64,000 nt of DNA from Isoetes taiwanensis (GCA_021234155.1 JAJEKV010000413.1:62001-126000), one strand, 5' to 3'; counted from the first letter of the stretch, positions 36,825 to 47,830 are shown. Program-made: numbers and translations. The notes: generated by a model not told the origin, from the sequence alone.

Positions 36825-36852
36825 GCCCAGCAACGCTGGGCACCATTACTAA
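36825..36852 (+). repeat. Helitron-like 3' terminus of unit 3
   Basis: Same stem and loop, then CTAA; T follows. It is preceded by CCCAACTTAT as in unit 4. Confidence 0.75.
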
Positions 36853-38107
36853 TATAATGTTATTCTGTAAGTCCTGGATTTGGATCAGCCCTAGATCCGA
36901 TGGCCATAAATGACCTGACCAGTTGATCCTACGGCCGAGATTTGATGCAGCTATACCACTGTTTAGTTATGCTATGGCGCCATCGAAGGCAGGGAAGAAG
37001 GGGCTATCGACGGAAGGGCAAAGCTAAAGCCGGACAACGGCTAATGCATGTCGCAACCTAAATCCGGCCACTGGAGCTTCTATTGTCCACATCAGGCTAG
37101 ATCTCTGTGCCCACATGGGCCTATCGAAGCCCTTTTTGAAGAGCTATTCATCTTATCAAAGCGAGGCTCTGTGTTTGCAAGCTTTTTATTTGGAACTAGC
37201 CGTCCATGAAATTTGGCCATGGCAGGATTGAACCCAATTATATCGTGGATGTCATGGCATTATATGCACGTAGCGGATGGTTATGGTCCCAGTGAACCTA
37301 TGCTTGGTCGCCTACCTATGCTTGGTTCCTTCAAGCGATGCTAGAAAGCTTAGAAAACGAAGGACAACCTTCCGTAGGTTTCTTCCATTCTTTTTGTTTT
37401 TTAGCTCATCGTCAAGTTATCCTCCCGCTCTTAAAATTTGTGAGTCCAGGTTGGCCCGATCGAGACCAGTAACTAGATGCACCAAATCCTTCGATATATT
37501 GTGCAAAAAACTGCTGTGCCTTGCATTTTTGAAGGGACAATTACAAGTATTTAGATAAGATAAGACCAGAGGAATGTTACTATTCTGATGTTGTGCACAT
37601 TGTGTGAGCTTGCATAAAAAGAGCAAAGAAATGCCTAGCCTTGGTGTTGATTCTGGAATGCATCAACATATTATTCTCAAAGGTACTATAGTTTGAATAT
37701 AGGTGCTTCTGATAATATAGTACCATAGTAGCCTTTTGCATCTGTCCTTATCATTGCTATGCGCAATTGATAATTGTAAGCATAAAATGCTTTTTTTTTA
37801 AGAACACAAGTTGCTTAAAGGTTGCATGTGAAAGATTGGATGTTGGCATATTGTAACCTATTTAGTTGAATGGATTGGTTATTTATTGTTGATGCGGGAC
37901 ATAAAGGATGCTTGTCATTTGTTCAACTTGATATCTGCCCATAATACCATATCATGGAGTGCATAGCACTCCATGATACAACATAAAAAAGATACAACAA
38001 AACATTCAATACAGATAAAAAAGATACAATATTCCATCACTATTACAAAACATGGCTTACCATTCCAAGTCACAAACGGTGACTTGGTCTTATCATTAAC
38101 ATGTTTC

Positions 38108-38300
38108 CAACTTTGCCTAGATAAGCAATGCACGAATTGGACCATAATATCCAAATATAAGGCAATTGATTGTATCACTAAGTGGTTTCCAACTTTGCCT
38201 AGGTAAAGAAAGCTTGAAAAGATTGGACCCCAACTTTGCCTAGGTAAAGAAAGCTTGAAAAGATTGGACCATAATATTCCAATGTAAGGCTAAAAAAGTT
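38108..38300. repeat. Tandem repeat, about 41 bp, three copies
   Basis: CAACTTTGCCTAGGTAAAGA then AAGCTTGAAAAGATTGGACC occurs twice back to back (38189-38270), with a more diverged copy at about 38108. Confidence 0.85.
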
Positions 38301-38986
38301 TGGACCATAATATCCAGATGTAAGACGATGTTACACTTTGTTAAAGTGATATCATAAATATCTTCTTTTTTAAAATGGCAAGGAGTTGGGAAATGTGCCT
38401 GGAACGCCGCAGTGCAGACGCATGCGGCGTTCCCTCCCCCCCGCGGCAGTATTTTGGCCATCTGCGTCCGATTAGGCTGCGGATTTGAAATCGAGCTCTT
38501 CTCGATATGACCACTATCTCATTCCATCCTCCTTCCTTCTCCAGTGGCGCTATTCTGGCACTTGCTCGAAGATTTGGGTGCTGCCTTCTTTCTCGCATAC
38601 ATTTCTAATTTTTGTAGATATCTTATTGACTCGAATTTTTACTGCAGAGATGCGGAGAGGAGGGAAGCGCTATTTTCAAGCAGCAAACATCATGGGGTGG
38701 CAATCTCCTCTGTCTTCCCAGATTAAGAAAATGGAGTTTAAATCTTAAAATGTTTGGGGCTCTAAAGCGAGTTTTGGGATCACCAGTTTGTGTCACAATC
38801 AGCTCTGTTTTTTTCTCCTCTGCCTTCATCGGTGAAGCTTGAAGCTTAGGATCATTTTTTGGCTCGAAAGCAAGTTTTTGGATCATTTTTAGCTTGAAGA
38901 GTATTGGCTATGGAAAAACATCTAGGTAAAGCATACGAAATAAAGGAATGCCATGTCGTTGTTTTTTAATGTTTAGGGTTTTCATC

Positions 38987-39085
38987 ATGTTTTCTTCTGG
39001 TAGTGTCAAACCGGATAAAGAGCAATTACTGGAGCCAGACTCCTATTTGCAGGCAGAGCTTGAGCCTGAATTACGAATCAAAAAG
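38987..39085 (+). other. Exon-like fragment, source gene unknown
   Basis: An ATG-led 33-codon open stretch (MFSSGSVKPDKEQLLEPDSY...) ends at AAAAG followed by GTAAAT. It is phase 0 and can join the exon-like stretch at 39153. The gene family is not recognised. Confidence 0.35.
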
Positions 39086-39152
39086 GTAAATCTTGAGATT
39101 TTCAGCACGTTTTTTGTTTTTGTTATTGTCTATTTTCCTTATTATTTATCAG

Positions 39153-39225
39153 GGCAAAGAAATACCTTCAGTGATTGGGGAAGTCCTGGAGCGATTTTTG
39201 GCTTATCTTCAGCAATACGGTGCAG
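39153..39225 (+). other. Exon-like fragment, source gene unknown
   Basis: Bounded by TTTATCAG and GTTAAT. It encodes GKEIPSVIGEVLERFLAYLQ followed by QYGA, in phase with the preceding fragment, and is helical in character. The family is not recognised. Confidence 0.35.
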
Positions 39226-39234
39226 GTTAATCCT

Positions 39235-39345
39235 CCTTACCCTGCTTGATAGTTCTTATACCCAATCCAGAAGTAAAGCCTTCAAATTTCCTTGCTTGAT
39301 AATTTTTACACCCAATCCGAAAGTAAAGTCTGCTGGATTTGCACC
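39235..39345. repeat. Tandem duplication, about 57 bp
   Basis: TGCTTGATAxTTxTTAxACCC and AATCCxxAAGTAAAG recur about 57 bp apart. Confidence 0.75.
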
Positions 39346-39943
39346 CTATTGCTTCAAGAAATGGGGCTTTTTAGCTTCTGTATCTTTTTCACTTCATTTT
39401 CATCTCCAAAAATGATATTCATGCAAATAGAAGAGTTCATTCACCCTAATCGGACTTTGGCCTTCTGTTTTCTCCTGCTGAAGAAGGCGAGCAGCTTTAA
39501 AGTATACCTTGCTTTGTTTCGCGATTCATTTATTTGGACTATGGCATTGCCTTATTCAGCTGGCCCGTGATAGTGCTGGAAATGGTGGATTTATTGTTGA
39601 TTTGGCTTCATACTTAGTTACTTGCAATTTAATCCATTCAACATTATTGATCATAGTTGTTACCTTTGCAAATAGCATATGGTCTAAAATGTCATCATGT
39701 TTTGCAGAACTTGACAGCATATTTATCTGATGCACTCCTTCAGATCTTAGTCATATTTGTATTGAGGTGAATGGTTTCTTTTTGTATTCTCTAGCTCTGG
39801 CAGCTCGTATTAGTCTTATCTCATCATCAGTAAGAAACATGAACGCAAATATAATGATTAAGTTTCTAGTGGGGTAGATTACAAGGACAACAGTATTCAA
39901 GCCAATGTAGTATATGCTACCTTATAAAGTTAATCTTAAGTAC

Positions 39944-40191
39944 CTTGCCCAGAGTTTATCAGATATAGTCTTTTGATTTGGTGCTTTCCAAGCTGGTAAA
40001 ACAATATCTTTAGCAAAATCATAACAGGAGTGGGAACCCCTCCATTCCTTGGGTATAAGGTCCCAGCTGTCAGCAGGATAAGCAGTAGTAGAAGATTTGT
40101 GCTGAACGTTCGTGTTGCCCCAATGAACAAGCATTGTACTGTTCCATATCTCCTTGGGGGCAGCGCATGCCCCCTCATCCCAGCCAAAGAA
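39944..40191 (-). pseudogene. Captured exon of a GT47 exostosin-family glycosyltransferase (EXAD-like)
   Basis: On the minus strand a 248-bp exon lies between TTTTCTGATGCAG and GTACTTAAG and is fully open. It contains FFGWDEGACAAPKEIWNS, MLVHWGNTN, STTAYPADSWD and KDIVLPAWKAP. This matches the exostosin domain of plant EXAD-type arabinosyltransferases (Arabidopsis At3g57630), which act on extensin glycans in the Golgi; the comparison is from memory. Only this one exon is present, and it runs against the direction of the Helitron-like unit and of the neighbouring plus-strand fragments. So it is best read as a gene fragment captured by the transposon, not as a working gene. Confidence 0.75.
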
Positions 40192-40944
40192 CTGCATCAG
40201 AAAACAAACATCTAAACAATCACCATATTTAGCACCCATTTTCATCTACTACTTTGGAGTTTTAGTCAATTAGAAGCTAAAGGGTAAAAGATATGCTTAG
40301 ACATTTACGGCATTAAATAGTAAAGAATGCATAAACCAATCAAGAAAAAGAGTTAGAAAGGCCATCAAGTTGGCTGCCAAGATGTTGGTTAAATTCACAA
40401 GGGCAAAAGCCTAACCTACAGATCATCATGCCCTCCAGATTGGTTCCAGAAAGGATAGTGCATGCATATATACTATTTTACCAGATTTGTACTATTTTGG
40501 AGCATTTGATTTTTTCTCCCATCCTTTCTATGCTTATGTAGAGTCAATGCAGATACTGATCTTAGAGGTAAAAACCTCATCTTTATTTTTGCTTAAAAAT
40601 AATTCAGTGTATATGAAATTCGTTATGGCGTGCCTTACTAGCATGATGCAGTAGTTCCTATGTTTTTCTTATTTAATGTGTTCTGTAATTCGTGTTGTAG
40701 GATCATTATGATCATGATGACCTGATTTGACACTGAGAACCATTATAAAGTCAATTGCACTGCAATGACAAATCCATCTTTAAGCAGTTTCGTTTCCTAT
40801 TTTTTCTAATTATACTTAATAGCTCTGAAATTGCCTATTATTGCTCGAGCTCTCTATTTACAGTCTTCTTTCTGTTTTCAGAAATAGGTAATAGCTATAG
40901 ATCTATTCCTATCTGTCTCAAAGCACCATTTCTTTTGTGTGCAG

Positions 40945-41048
40945 GGAATGAACAAACATGATAATTGGGCGCATGGTACTATTGGAGATTCTGCAAGAAC
41001 GGGAATTCGCATAATAAGATCTGGAAAGTACTATGTTCTACTTTTCAG
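40945..41048 (+). other. Exon-like fragment, source gene unknown
   Basis: Bounded by TTGTGTGCAG and GTACAAA. It encodes GMNKHDNWAHGTIGDSARTG and then IRIIRSGKYYVLLF, clearly protein-like. I could not place it in a family. It lies in the same orientation as the fragments at 38987 and 39153 and may come from the same gene. Confidence 0.4.
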
Positions 41049-42216
41049 GTACAAAATACTTAAGCCGGACAAGGGATTAATTTTATTTTCCAATTTTATG
41101 GTGACAGCAATGTTTTAAATACTGTTATGGTGTTTACAAAATATACAACTTACAGCCTGAATGCCTCTTTTTCTACTAAAAGCAAATCATTTATTGCGGC
41201 ACTGGTAATACTACTTTTATTTGATTTGTTTTGTTGTGGTGGGCTTTTTTCTGTCGAGATAGATGGGGCATTCGTTGGAGATTCATGATATGAACTATGC
41301 ATTTGAGCTACTTCTTTATGCGTAAGTTTAGGAAGATGTTTGTACATGCAATTATCTTCATTGGACCAAGTAAATGTAGAAAAGAAGAGAGTCTAGACAG
41401 TGAGATTTCATGCTTTAAACTCCAGTTGGTGATAATATCTATAAGTAGACTTTGGGCATTATGTGAGCTTTTGTTCCAATGGTAACCTTTTTCTTTTAAA
41501 CTCCTGAAAATCCACTTTTTGATCACTAGAATCTATTTTTGGAATAATGTTAAGCGAAGCAAAAAGTACATTCGTTATGAATATCTGATCATATTACTTA
41601 GCCAGTATTGGAGCACATATTATCGAGCTATGGAATCTAATGTGTGTTTCGTTTTTGTCTTCTGTATATCTTTTTAAATACCTTTACATTAGCTCTTAAA
41701 CAATGAAATTGAGAGAAATTTCATCTTCTTAAATGCCTAGCTAGGACTGGTTAATTTTATAAACGCCAAACGATGTCACATATATTATTATGCACTATAG
41801 CACTTTATTCTCAATGTGCATGCCATCACCACACTCGACTTGCAAATATCAAACCCTCAGTTGTCTTAGATACATAAACTTGCATATCAATTCAACTAAT
41901 TCAAGGCCCTATGAGCTATACCTTGGACGTATATTCTTCCGTTGCAGTATTAGAGTTTTGCATGTTGTGCAATTCCCACATGCATGGGCAAATCATCTAA
42001 GAAGTTTCTTTTGAAGGAATGCAAGGTTCCACAGAATTTGTTGTATAAACTTTACTTCAAAAAACACTTTTAGACCAAAAGACTGTAGAGATGCAAACAC
42101 TATTAATACTTAAAGAACAAGTATATGAACGTGTAGTGAATAGGTATGTGGTATAAAATTAAGCGAACAAGACATGTGGCATTTGACTTTCATACGTGTG
42201 ATGACACTTCATATGT

Positions 42217-42390
42217 GTAATGATTGCAGTGTACAAATTTCTTCCTTTTTCTTAAGATGTATTTGAGCACGAAAAGAAACATTAATGAAGAACATAAACT
42301 CTCATATCATATGTGTAAATGATTGCAGTGCACAAATCTCCCTCTTTCTTAAGATGTATTTGAGCACGAAAAGAAAAATTAATGGAGAAC
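42217..42390. repeat. Tandem duplication, about 105 bp
   Basis: AATGATTGCAGTGxACAAAT, CTTAAGATGTATTTGAGCAC and GAAAAGAAAxATTAATG occur twice in direct order. Confidence 0.9.
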
Positions 42391-43442
42391 CGGTTGCTAT
42401 AAAATTGTATAGGCCCACCCACATCAATACAAACAACTCTAGAAACAATTTGCATGAAAGTCTACACCCAATTCTACTTATTTCTTTCAATGAGTGGACA
42501 AGCATGTATTTGAGGATGTGGACATGGACTAAATATATATCTGCTAATGCTCAACGTTGACAAGCACCCTTTTTCCGTGGACGATTAATAGATATTGGTT
42601 TAGAAGTAGGGCTTTAGGGTTTAGGGCTTATAGGATTATCGTACCATCAATCAATGGAAGAGTTGCCACTAGGGTTTAAGACTTTGAGTTTAGGGTTCAT
42701 GGGGCTATGCTTTTAGGATTTAGGGCTTATAGATTATGTTTTTATGAATGCTTGAAAAAGTGAGAGGTGTAGCATTCAGCTCATGAATGGAGCATGCAAT
42801 AATATAGGTGAGCAATGTCATCACATCGCTAGATATTTCATTGCTTATATTTGGTTATTAAAATTGGACCCACTATGTTTTGGCAAAATATGTAGATACA
42901 AGTGCTTAGACATGGGAATGGGCAAAACATAGGTGGCATGAATATGTGCCAAGTAAATTTATCGCTTTCACAGAAGGAGACAATTGAGTAGCCAAGTTCT
43001 ATATTTATCACATACAATTTCTTACATTACACATGTATATTCCATACATCCACGACTAATGCCCTGCATCGTCGGGCACACGTTTCTAGTAGTTTATAAT
43101 ACGATCGTTATGTGTACTGAGGATGATGACTCCAGTTAATCATTTACAATGTCCCACTATATGCCCAGCCTCATAAAGAGTTATAGACTTTGACTATAGC
43201 CTCGCCCCAAAACCTGCTCAAATTAACACTTTACTCACACCCAGGCTTGCTATAAACAAGGACTGTGTTGTTTTAAAAGCTCTCAGAGATAATGATGAAT
43301 TATCTAACATGAGGGAGCTAAGTTTCTTTCAAATGCTGTTAAAACTTTGGATATTTTTGTTATAATAAAAAGTTACAAAATTTGAATTGTTACTGCATGC
43401 TTTTCTTATTGTGGTCAAAATGTTTACACACTCCCAACTTAT

Positions 43443-43470
43443 GCCCAGCAACGCTGGGCACCCTTACTAG
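43443..43470 (+). repeat. Helitron-like 3' terminus of unit 4
   Basis: Same stem and loop, then CTAG; T follows. It is preceded by CCCAACTTAT as in unit 3. Confidence 0.8.
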
Positions 43471-43925
43471 TAGAAAAGGTTACAGGAAGATCATAAGTGA
43501 TCAATGTTTTGGACCGGAGTCCATCCACACTATAGACATATCAGATCAAAGACATGGTGCACAACAAGACGGTCCTCAGCGGACCGTAAGGAACACATAT
43601 AATAAAAGAAAACATGGTCCCCAAAGTGAGCCGTTAGAGAACTGCAGATGCCATCGTATGCACTACTCACCTGCAGAATTATAGTAGATCAGTACTTTGT
43701 ATAATTATTTAAAGTTATGGTTGAGGGACCACCCCCTTGAATAAAAAACTGAAAACAAGGGAATTCTATCATGCCTAAGGCTTGCAGTTTGTATTGGCGT
43801 AAGAAGGAAATGTTCCCATTATAGCCACAGACAATCGCATCCTAATATGCCTATCCAATGATTCCCATCCTAGGATGCATCTAAACCCAATCCCCTGCAT
43901 GATCCCTGCCGGATCTAGCATTCAA
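43471..43925. other. Flank between Helitron-like row and chromovirus relic
   Basis: No gene or repeat recognised. Confidence 0.5.
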
Positions 43926-43929
43926 CTAC

Positions 43930-44965
43930 TTACCATTGGAGTTCATCGTGGATAGTTAGACCCTGGCATTGTCGCATAAAGTCTGGGTAAGCCTTATCGA
44001 GATCCTTCTTAAGGACCCATGTAGCATCCTCCATTAGCAAATGTTTCCGCTTAACCAAATACTGCAATATCTGGGTTCTTCTCGTTTGCTTATATGATCT
44101 ATCGAGAAGAGCTTTTGGAATGATTTCCAATTGTTCGTCGGTCATTTCCAGAAGTGTCAGTGTATCAAGGATCTCATCTGGGGTATGCTTCTTTAAAAAG
44201 TTTACATGAAAACTTTATGGACTTTGAGATATGTGGGCAAATTCAACTTATAAGACTGCAGACCTATATGTTGAATTATCTCGAAGGGTCTCGGCCATCA
44301 TGGTGCCAGTTTCTTTCAATTGCCAATCTTGAGCTTGGCCTACTTAACCTTGATCTTCAACCAGACTGAATCACCAACTTGAAATTCATGCGGCGTCCGG
44401 TGCTTGTTGGCAATTCTCTTTTGTCAGTTTCACGTTGCCAGTAAATATCCTCGGACTTCCTCTACCAAGACTTGCATATTCACAAGCAATTACTGTGAGA
44501 CTGCCACCTTGGAAACTGGATTATGCCACGTGTCTGGAGTGAGGCATTGGTAGCCATAGGTAATCATAAACGGAGACATGCTTGAAGACTCCTGCTTAGT
44601 GCTATAATGCGGTTGGTATGCTCTGCGTGATCACCTGTATGAGGGTAATACATGGTACTCATGGAGAACTTGGCTGGTATAGTGTTAAAGAAATCCTTCC
44701 AAAAGGCACTAACAAACTTAGGATCACGATCCGAAATGATGGTACGTGGCATACCATGGAGTCGAAAAATCTCTTTAAAGAATAAGAGTGCCGTATCCAA
44801 AGCGTGTCTATGGTGCGACATGGCAAGAAATGTGCCATTTTGGAAAGTTTGTCCACCACCACGATCAAGGTGTCAAATCCCTTAAGGGTCCGTGGGAGGC
44901 CCACAATAAAGCCCATGGTAATGACTTCCCATTTGGCATTGGGAATGTCCAAAGGTTCCATCTCC
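43930..44965 (-). pseudogene. Ty3-type chromovirus integrase and chromodomain remnant
   Basis: Read on the minus strand: frame 44961-44659 has MEPLDIPNAKWEVITMGFIV, GLPRTLKGFDTLIVVVDKLS and KMAHFLPC, the start of the integrase catalytic core with its first Asp region. Frame 44821-44564 has FRLHGMPRTIISDRDPKFVS, the second Asp region. Frame 44145-43930 has VKRKHLLMEDATWV, a chromodomain-like end. Frameshifts separate the parts, and gag, protease, reverse transcriptase and RNase H are missing. In living elements integrase inserts the cDNA and the chromodomain guides target choice. An LTR-like repeat lies directly upstream in the same orientation, so an internal deletion is likely. Confidence 0.8.
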
Positions 44966-45009
44966 CCTGGAGTCTGTAACTGCTCTGCTTTTGTTTGCTA
45001 TGGTGTATT

Positions 45010-45325
45010 TCCTTTGTTATGTTGGTATTCTGTTGTTAGTTATGTTGATGATGATGGGCAACCCTTCGTGGTGGTATATTATTTATTAGTATTGTTGCTA
45101 GGTGCTAACATGTATGTACGTTTCCGCTATATAGGATTTCCATAGAAGGCATGGGACGAATGACACCTCCGTGTCCTTCACCCGGACACTTGGCCATCAC
45201 AAGTGGTCCGAGTCAGACGGAGGGCCTTTCCGTGGTGATGGATTCGCCATGGGAGGGGAATTTCCTGTATTTGTACGATGGGAGCATCGTATGGATTCGG
45301 TGAGCATCACAACAACCTTTCAATA
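45010..45325 (-). repeat. LTR-like repeat, copy 2 (inverted relative to copy 1)
   Basis: The reverse complement of the 24.05-24.29 kb block: CACCACGGAAAGGCCCTCCG, CTTGTGATGGCCAAGTG, GGAGGTGTCATTCGTCCCA and GTTAGCACCTAGCA occur in the same order on the minus strand. Similarity runs on into the leader (ATATACCACCACGAAGG versus ATATGCCACCTCGAAAGG). It sits just upstream of the integrase relic and links that relic to the same retrotransposon family. Confidence 0.6.
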
Positions 45326-45387
45326 TAACCTTCCACAGCACGACGCTCGTTGATCTCTGGAACATAGAGCGGAGGTGCATGAACTCA

Positions 45388-45848
45388 TCAGTGTAAGTTG
45401 TACGGAAATGCTGTGGAAGTGTGGTGGTCAATGGAGCAGCCACGAGCAAGTTCATGCTCATCCAGGCGGCAATGTTTGAAGATTCCCTCTTTTAGTACTC
45501 GGCACTCTTTCATCCGATCAGCATACTCTGCCACATGTTCAAGCCCTCGTTCATCTGCCTTCTTGCTCTTCCAAGTAATTGAGCCTTTCAGCAATGCATT
45601 TGCAACATCTTCTAATTCCTTAATGTTTAATTGTTGTGTGCAATGAAACAATGATAAGGATATCTCTTTTCCACTTCTAGCACCTCCAGTATTCCTTGCC
45701 AATCTGGCAATTCACCCTTGTTATACATATAAATAGCTTTGCTCCACTTATCAAATATATTTCTCTTTGTTGTTAAAAGGTTATAGATCACAGAAACTGA
45801 TGCCTTCCCTCCAAATGTGACTTTTACAATTTCAGCAAACTCCTGCAT
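45388..45848 (-). pseudogene. GQHS-family gene, 3' part
   Basis: Frame 45848-45627 (KWSKAIYMYNKGELPDWQGI) continues, after one frameshift near 45680-45655, into frame 45702-45388 (CTQQLNIKELEDVANALLKG, then ADRMKECRVLKEGIFKHC). It lies downstream of the GQHS exon on the minus strand. The part ends near 45388, close to the LTR-like repeat, so the gene may be cut off here. Its function is unknown. Confidence 0.4.
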
Positions 45849-45869
45849 AATAAGAATTAGATTTATTAG

Positions 45870-45985
45870 AGACTTCCAACGATTTAGATTTATTAAAAAA
45901 TTCCAACAATCGTTGGAAGTTGAATTATGAACATTTAAATATCAAGAAACTTCTAACTTTGAACACATGTTGGAAGCGTGAGATT
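45870..45985. repeat. Palindrome copies in an intron of the GQHS gene
   Basis: CTTCCAACGATT near 45872, TTCCAAC-AATC-GTTGGAA at 45901-45918 and the half-site ACACATGTTGGAAGCG near 45963 are the same motif that is amplified at 48.9-50.2 kb. Confidence 0.7.
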
Positions 45986-45989
45986 GAAA

Positions 45990-46386
45990 TACAAAAAATA
46001 ACAAAGCAAAATAATCACCTTAAGTTCTGCACTGGTCGCCTTTCCTTGGACTGGTTTTGTAGGGCATTTCATGATTTCCCATCGTGCCCTAGCTTGCTCA
46101 AACTGGTCTAGAAAAGGTGAGACAAATTTATTTTTTTCATTCTTCTTGTTCGCCTCAAATGAGATTTCCATTAGCTTTAACATTGGTGTGTCATGGGCAA
46201 TGATCCTAGCTGCACGCATGCCCACTATCCTGTATTCTGGAGATTCATTTGAGGCATTGCCCTCATGGAATGTTGACCAGCTATTACTACAAACCTCATC
46301 TCTTTGCTACAAACTTCATCTAAATTCTTTATACAAATAGGTCGCAATGTAGTGGCATCTATAGGCAACAAGTCAGCTATCTCCGG
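45990..46386 (-). pseudogene. GQHS-family gene, central exon with ParB-like motif
   Basis: On the minus strand, PEIADLLPIDATTLRPICIK leads to RFVVIAGQHSM (frame 46425-46225). After a one-base frame change just behind GQHSM the sequence continues as PEYRIVGMRAARIIAHDTPM and FVSPFLDQFEQARARWEIMK (frame 46225-45953). The hydrophobic strand followed by G-Q-H-S resembles the G-x-H-R box of ParB/Srx-like folds. Uncharacterised eukaryotic proteins with GQHS at this place are known to me, but their role is not. The exon is broken at its 5' side by the repeat array at 46387-47830. Partial and dead. Confidence 0.45.
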
Positions 46387-47830
46387 AGTGCTAGTGGTAG
46401 AACTTAAAAGCCTATACGTGTACAAGGCCTATACCAACCCAAGCAAAGAGAATATTTCTGGCTAGTACGTATTTTTTTTATTTTTGGTCGCCTAGACTGG
46501 TCTTGTCACTAGAATATCATCTTGCGGACTAGCTAGAAATATCCCCTTCTTGGGTAAACCAAAAGTGAGGGACGATAGGCACAAGTTCTACCGCGTGGGG
46601 ATCATGGTTATAACCCGGTAACCAACTCCCAAATATAAACATACAGTAGGGTTTGAACCCCCGAGCCAAGTGCACATTTATTTGGCATTACTGGGCCTAG
46701 CTATACCAACTCACCACACATCGGGTTGGGCAAAAACTTTAGCCATACATGCACACTTTGTAGGCAAGATATATCTCCCACCTTAGGAAGTCCGGAAATT
46801 TTTGTATTTTTTTATTTTTGGTCGGCTAGACTAGTCTTGTCACTAGAATATCATCTTGTACGCACTAGCAGAAATATCCTATCTATTAGGTTGGTATAGG
46901 CCTTGCACGTGGTAGAACTTAAAAGCCTATCACGTGTCCTCCACTTTGGTTGCCTTGACCGCGAGTGGGATATTCGGCTAAGCCCTTGTAAAAGATGCTA
47001 TTTTGTACAGGACTAGTCTAGCTTGGACCTTAAACAAAAATACAAAAATACCGTGACATCCTAAGGCTAGGAGGTATCCCCGCCTACAAAGTGTGCATGT
47101 ATGGCTAAAGTTTTGCCCAACCGATGTGTGGTGAGTTGGTATAGGCCTAGTAATGCCAAAATAAATGTGCATTTGGTCGTGGGTTCAAACCCGCCGGTGT
47201 ATGTTTAGCTTTGGGAGTTGGTTACCGGGTTTATGATGATGATCCCCGACGGGTAGAACTTAAAAGCCTATACGTGTCCTCCACTTTGGTTGCCTTGACC
47301 GCAGTGGGATATTACGCTAAGCTTTAAAAGATGCTATTCTGCATGTGACTAGTCTAGCTTGGACCTTAAACAAAAAATACAAAAAATACCCGCGACATCC
47401 TAAGGGGAGGTATCCCCGCCACAAAGTGTGCATGTATGGCTAAAATTTTGCCCAACGGATGTGTGGTGAGTTGGTATAGGCCTAGTAATGCCAAAATAAA
47501 TGTGCATTTTGGTCGTGGGTTCAAACCGCCGCGGTGTATGTTTAGCTTTGGGAGTTGGTTCTTGGGGTTATAACGATGATGATCCCGACATGGTAGAACT
47601 TAAAAGTCTATAATGTCCTCCACTTTGGTTGCCTTGACCGGCAGTGGGATATTCTGGCTAAGCCTGTAAAAGATGCTATTCTGTACAGGACTTGTCTAGC
47701 TTGGACCTTAAACAAAAATACAAGTCATATAAACAAAAATACACGCCAGGTTAGTGTATAGGCTTTTAAGTTCTACTAGAACCCGGATTAGTGTATAGGC
47801 TTTTAAGTTCTATTAGAACCCGGAGTTCTC
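46387..47830. mobile_element. tRNA-like (SINE-like) repeat array in direct and inverted copies
   Basis: Two full direct units of about 340 bp (about 46911-47250 and 47251-47590), a partial third (47591-47745) and a diverged inverted unit (about 46590-46800) share GGTAGAACTTAAAAGCCTAT, GTGGTGAGTTGGTATAGGCC and GTCGTGGGTTCAAACC. The GTTGGTATA...GTCGTGGGTTCAAACCC part looks like a tRNA with a polymerase III B box (near 47183). CTCCGGA stands at both outer edges (46380-46386 and 47831-47837), a likely target duplication. The array separates two parts of the GQHS coding sequence. Confidence 0.65.

Larger units (their letters stand above)
34897..36852 (+). mobile_element. Helitron-like unit 3, mostly a polypurine block
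   Basis: It follows the CTAG of unit 2 with a diverged 5' block (ATGTTATATCGTAATTCTTG, then AAAGGCCGAGATTT). It ends with the same hairpin GCCCAGC-AAC-GCTGGGC (36825-36841) and CTAA at 36849-36852, a permitted variant of the CTRR end. Almost the whole interior is a purine-rich repeat block (separate entry). Confidence 0.6.
36853..43470 (+). mobile_element. Helitron-like unit 4 (largest, with captured exons)
   Basis: It follows the CTAA of unit 3 with the shared 5' block (ATAATGTTATTCTGTAAGTC, GCCCTAGATCCGATGGCC). It ends with hairpin GCCCAGC-AAC-GCTGGGC (43443-43459) and CTAG at 43467-43470, followed by T and by unrelated sequence, so it closes the row. A diverged, older terminus (GCCC...GGGC at 43061-43077, CTAG at 43086-43089) lies 380 bp inside. 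The interior carries exon-like fragments of at least two genes in opposite orientations. Confidence 0.55.

Noticed and set aside
38948-39415. 155-codon plus-strand frame
   Set aside because: It runs through two likely introns; only the parts inside the exon-like borders look like protein.
42600-42740. Interstitial telomere repeat (TTTAGGG-like)
   Set aside because: Only a few degenerate, scattered units (TTTAGGGTTTAGGG once); not an array.
27189-43470. Autonomous Helitron with Rep/helicase
   Set aside because: No HUH-type Rep or helicase motifs on either strand in this interval.
24048-45325. The two LTR-like blocks as the two LTRs of one retrotransposon
   Set aside because: They are in opposite orientation and too diverged; each has its own leader sequence.
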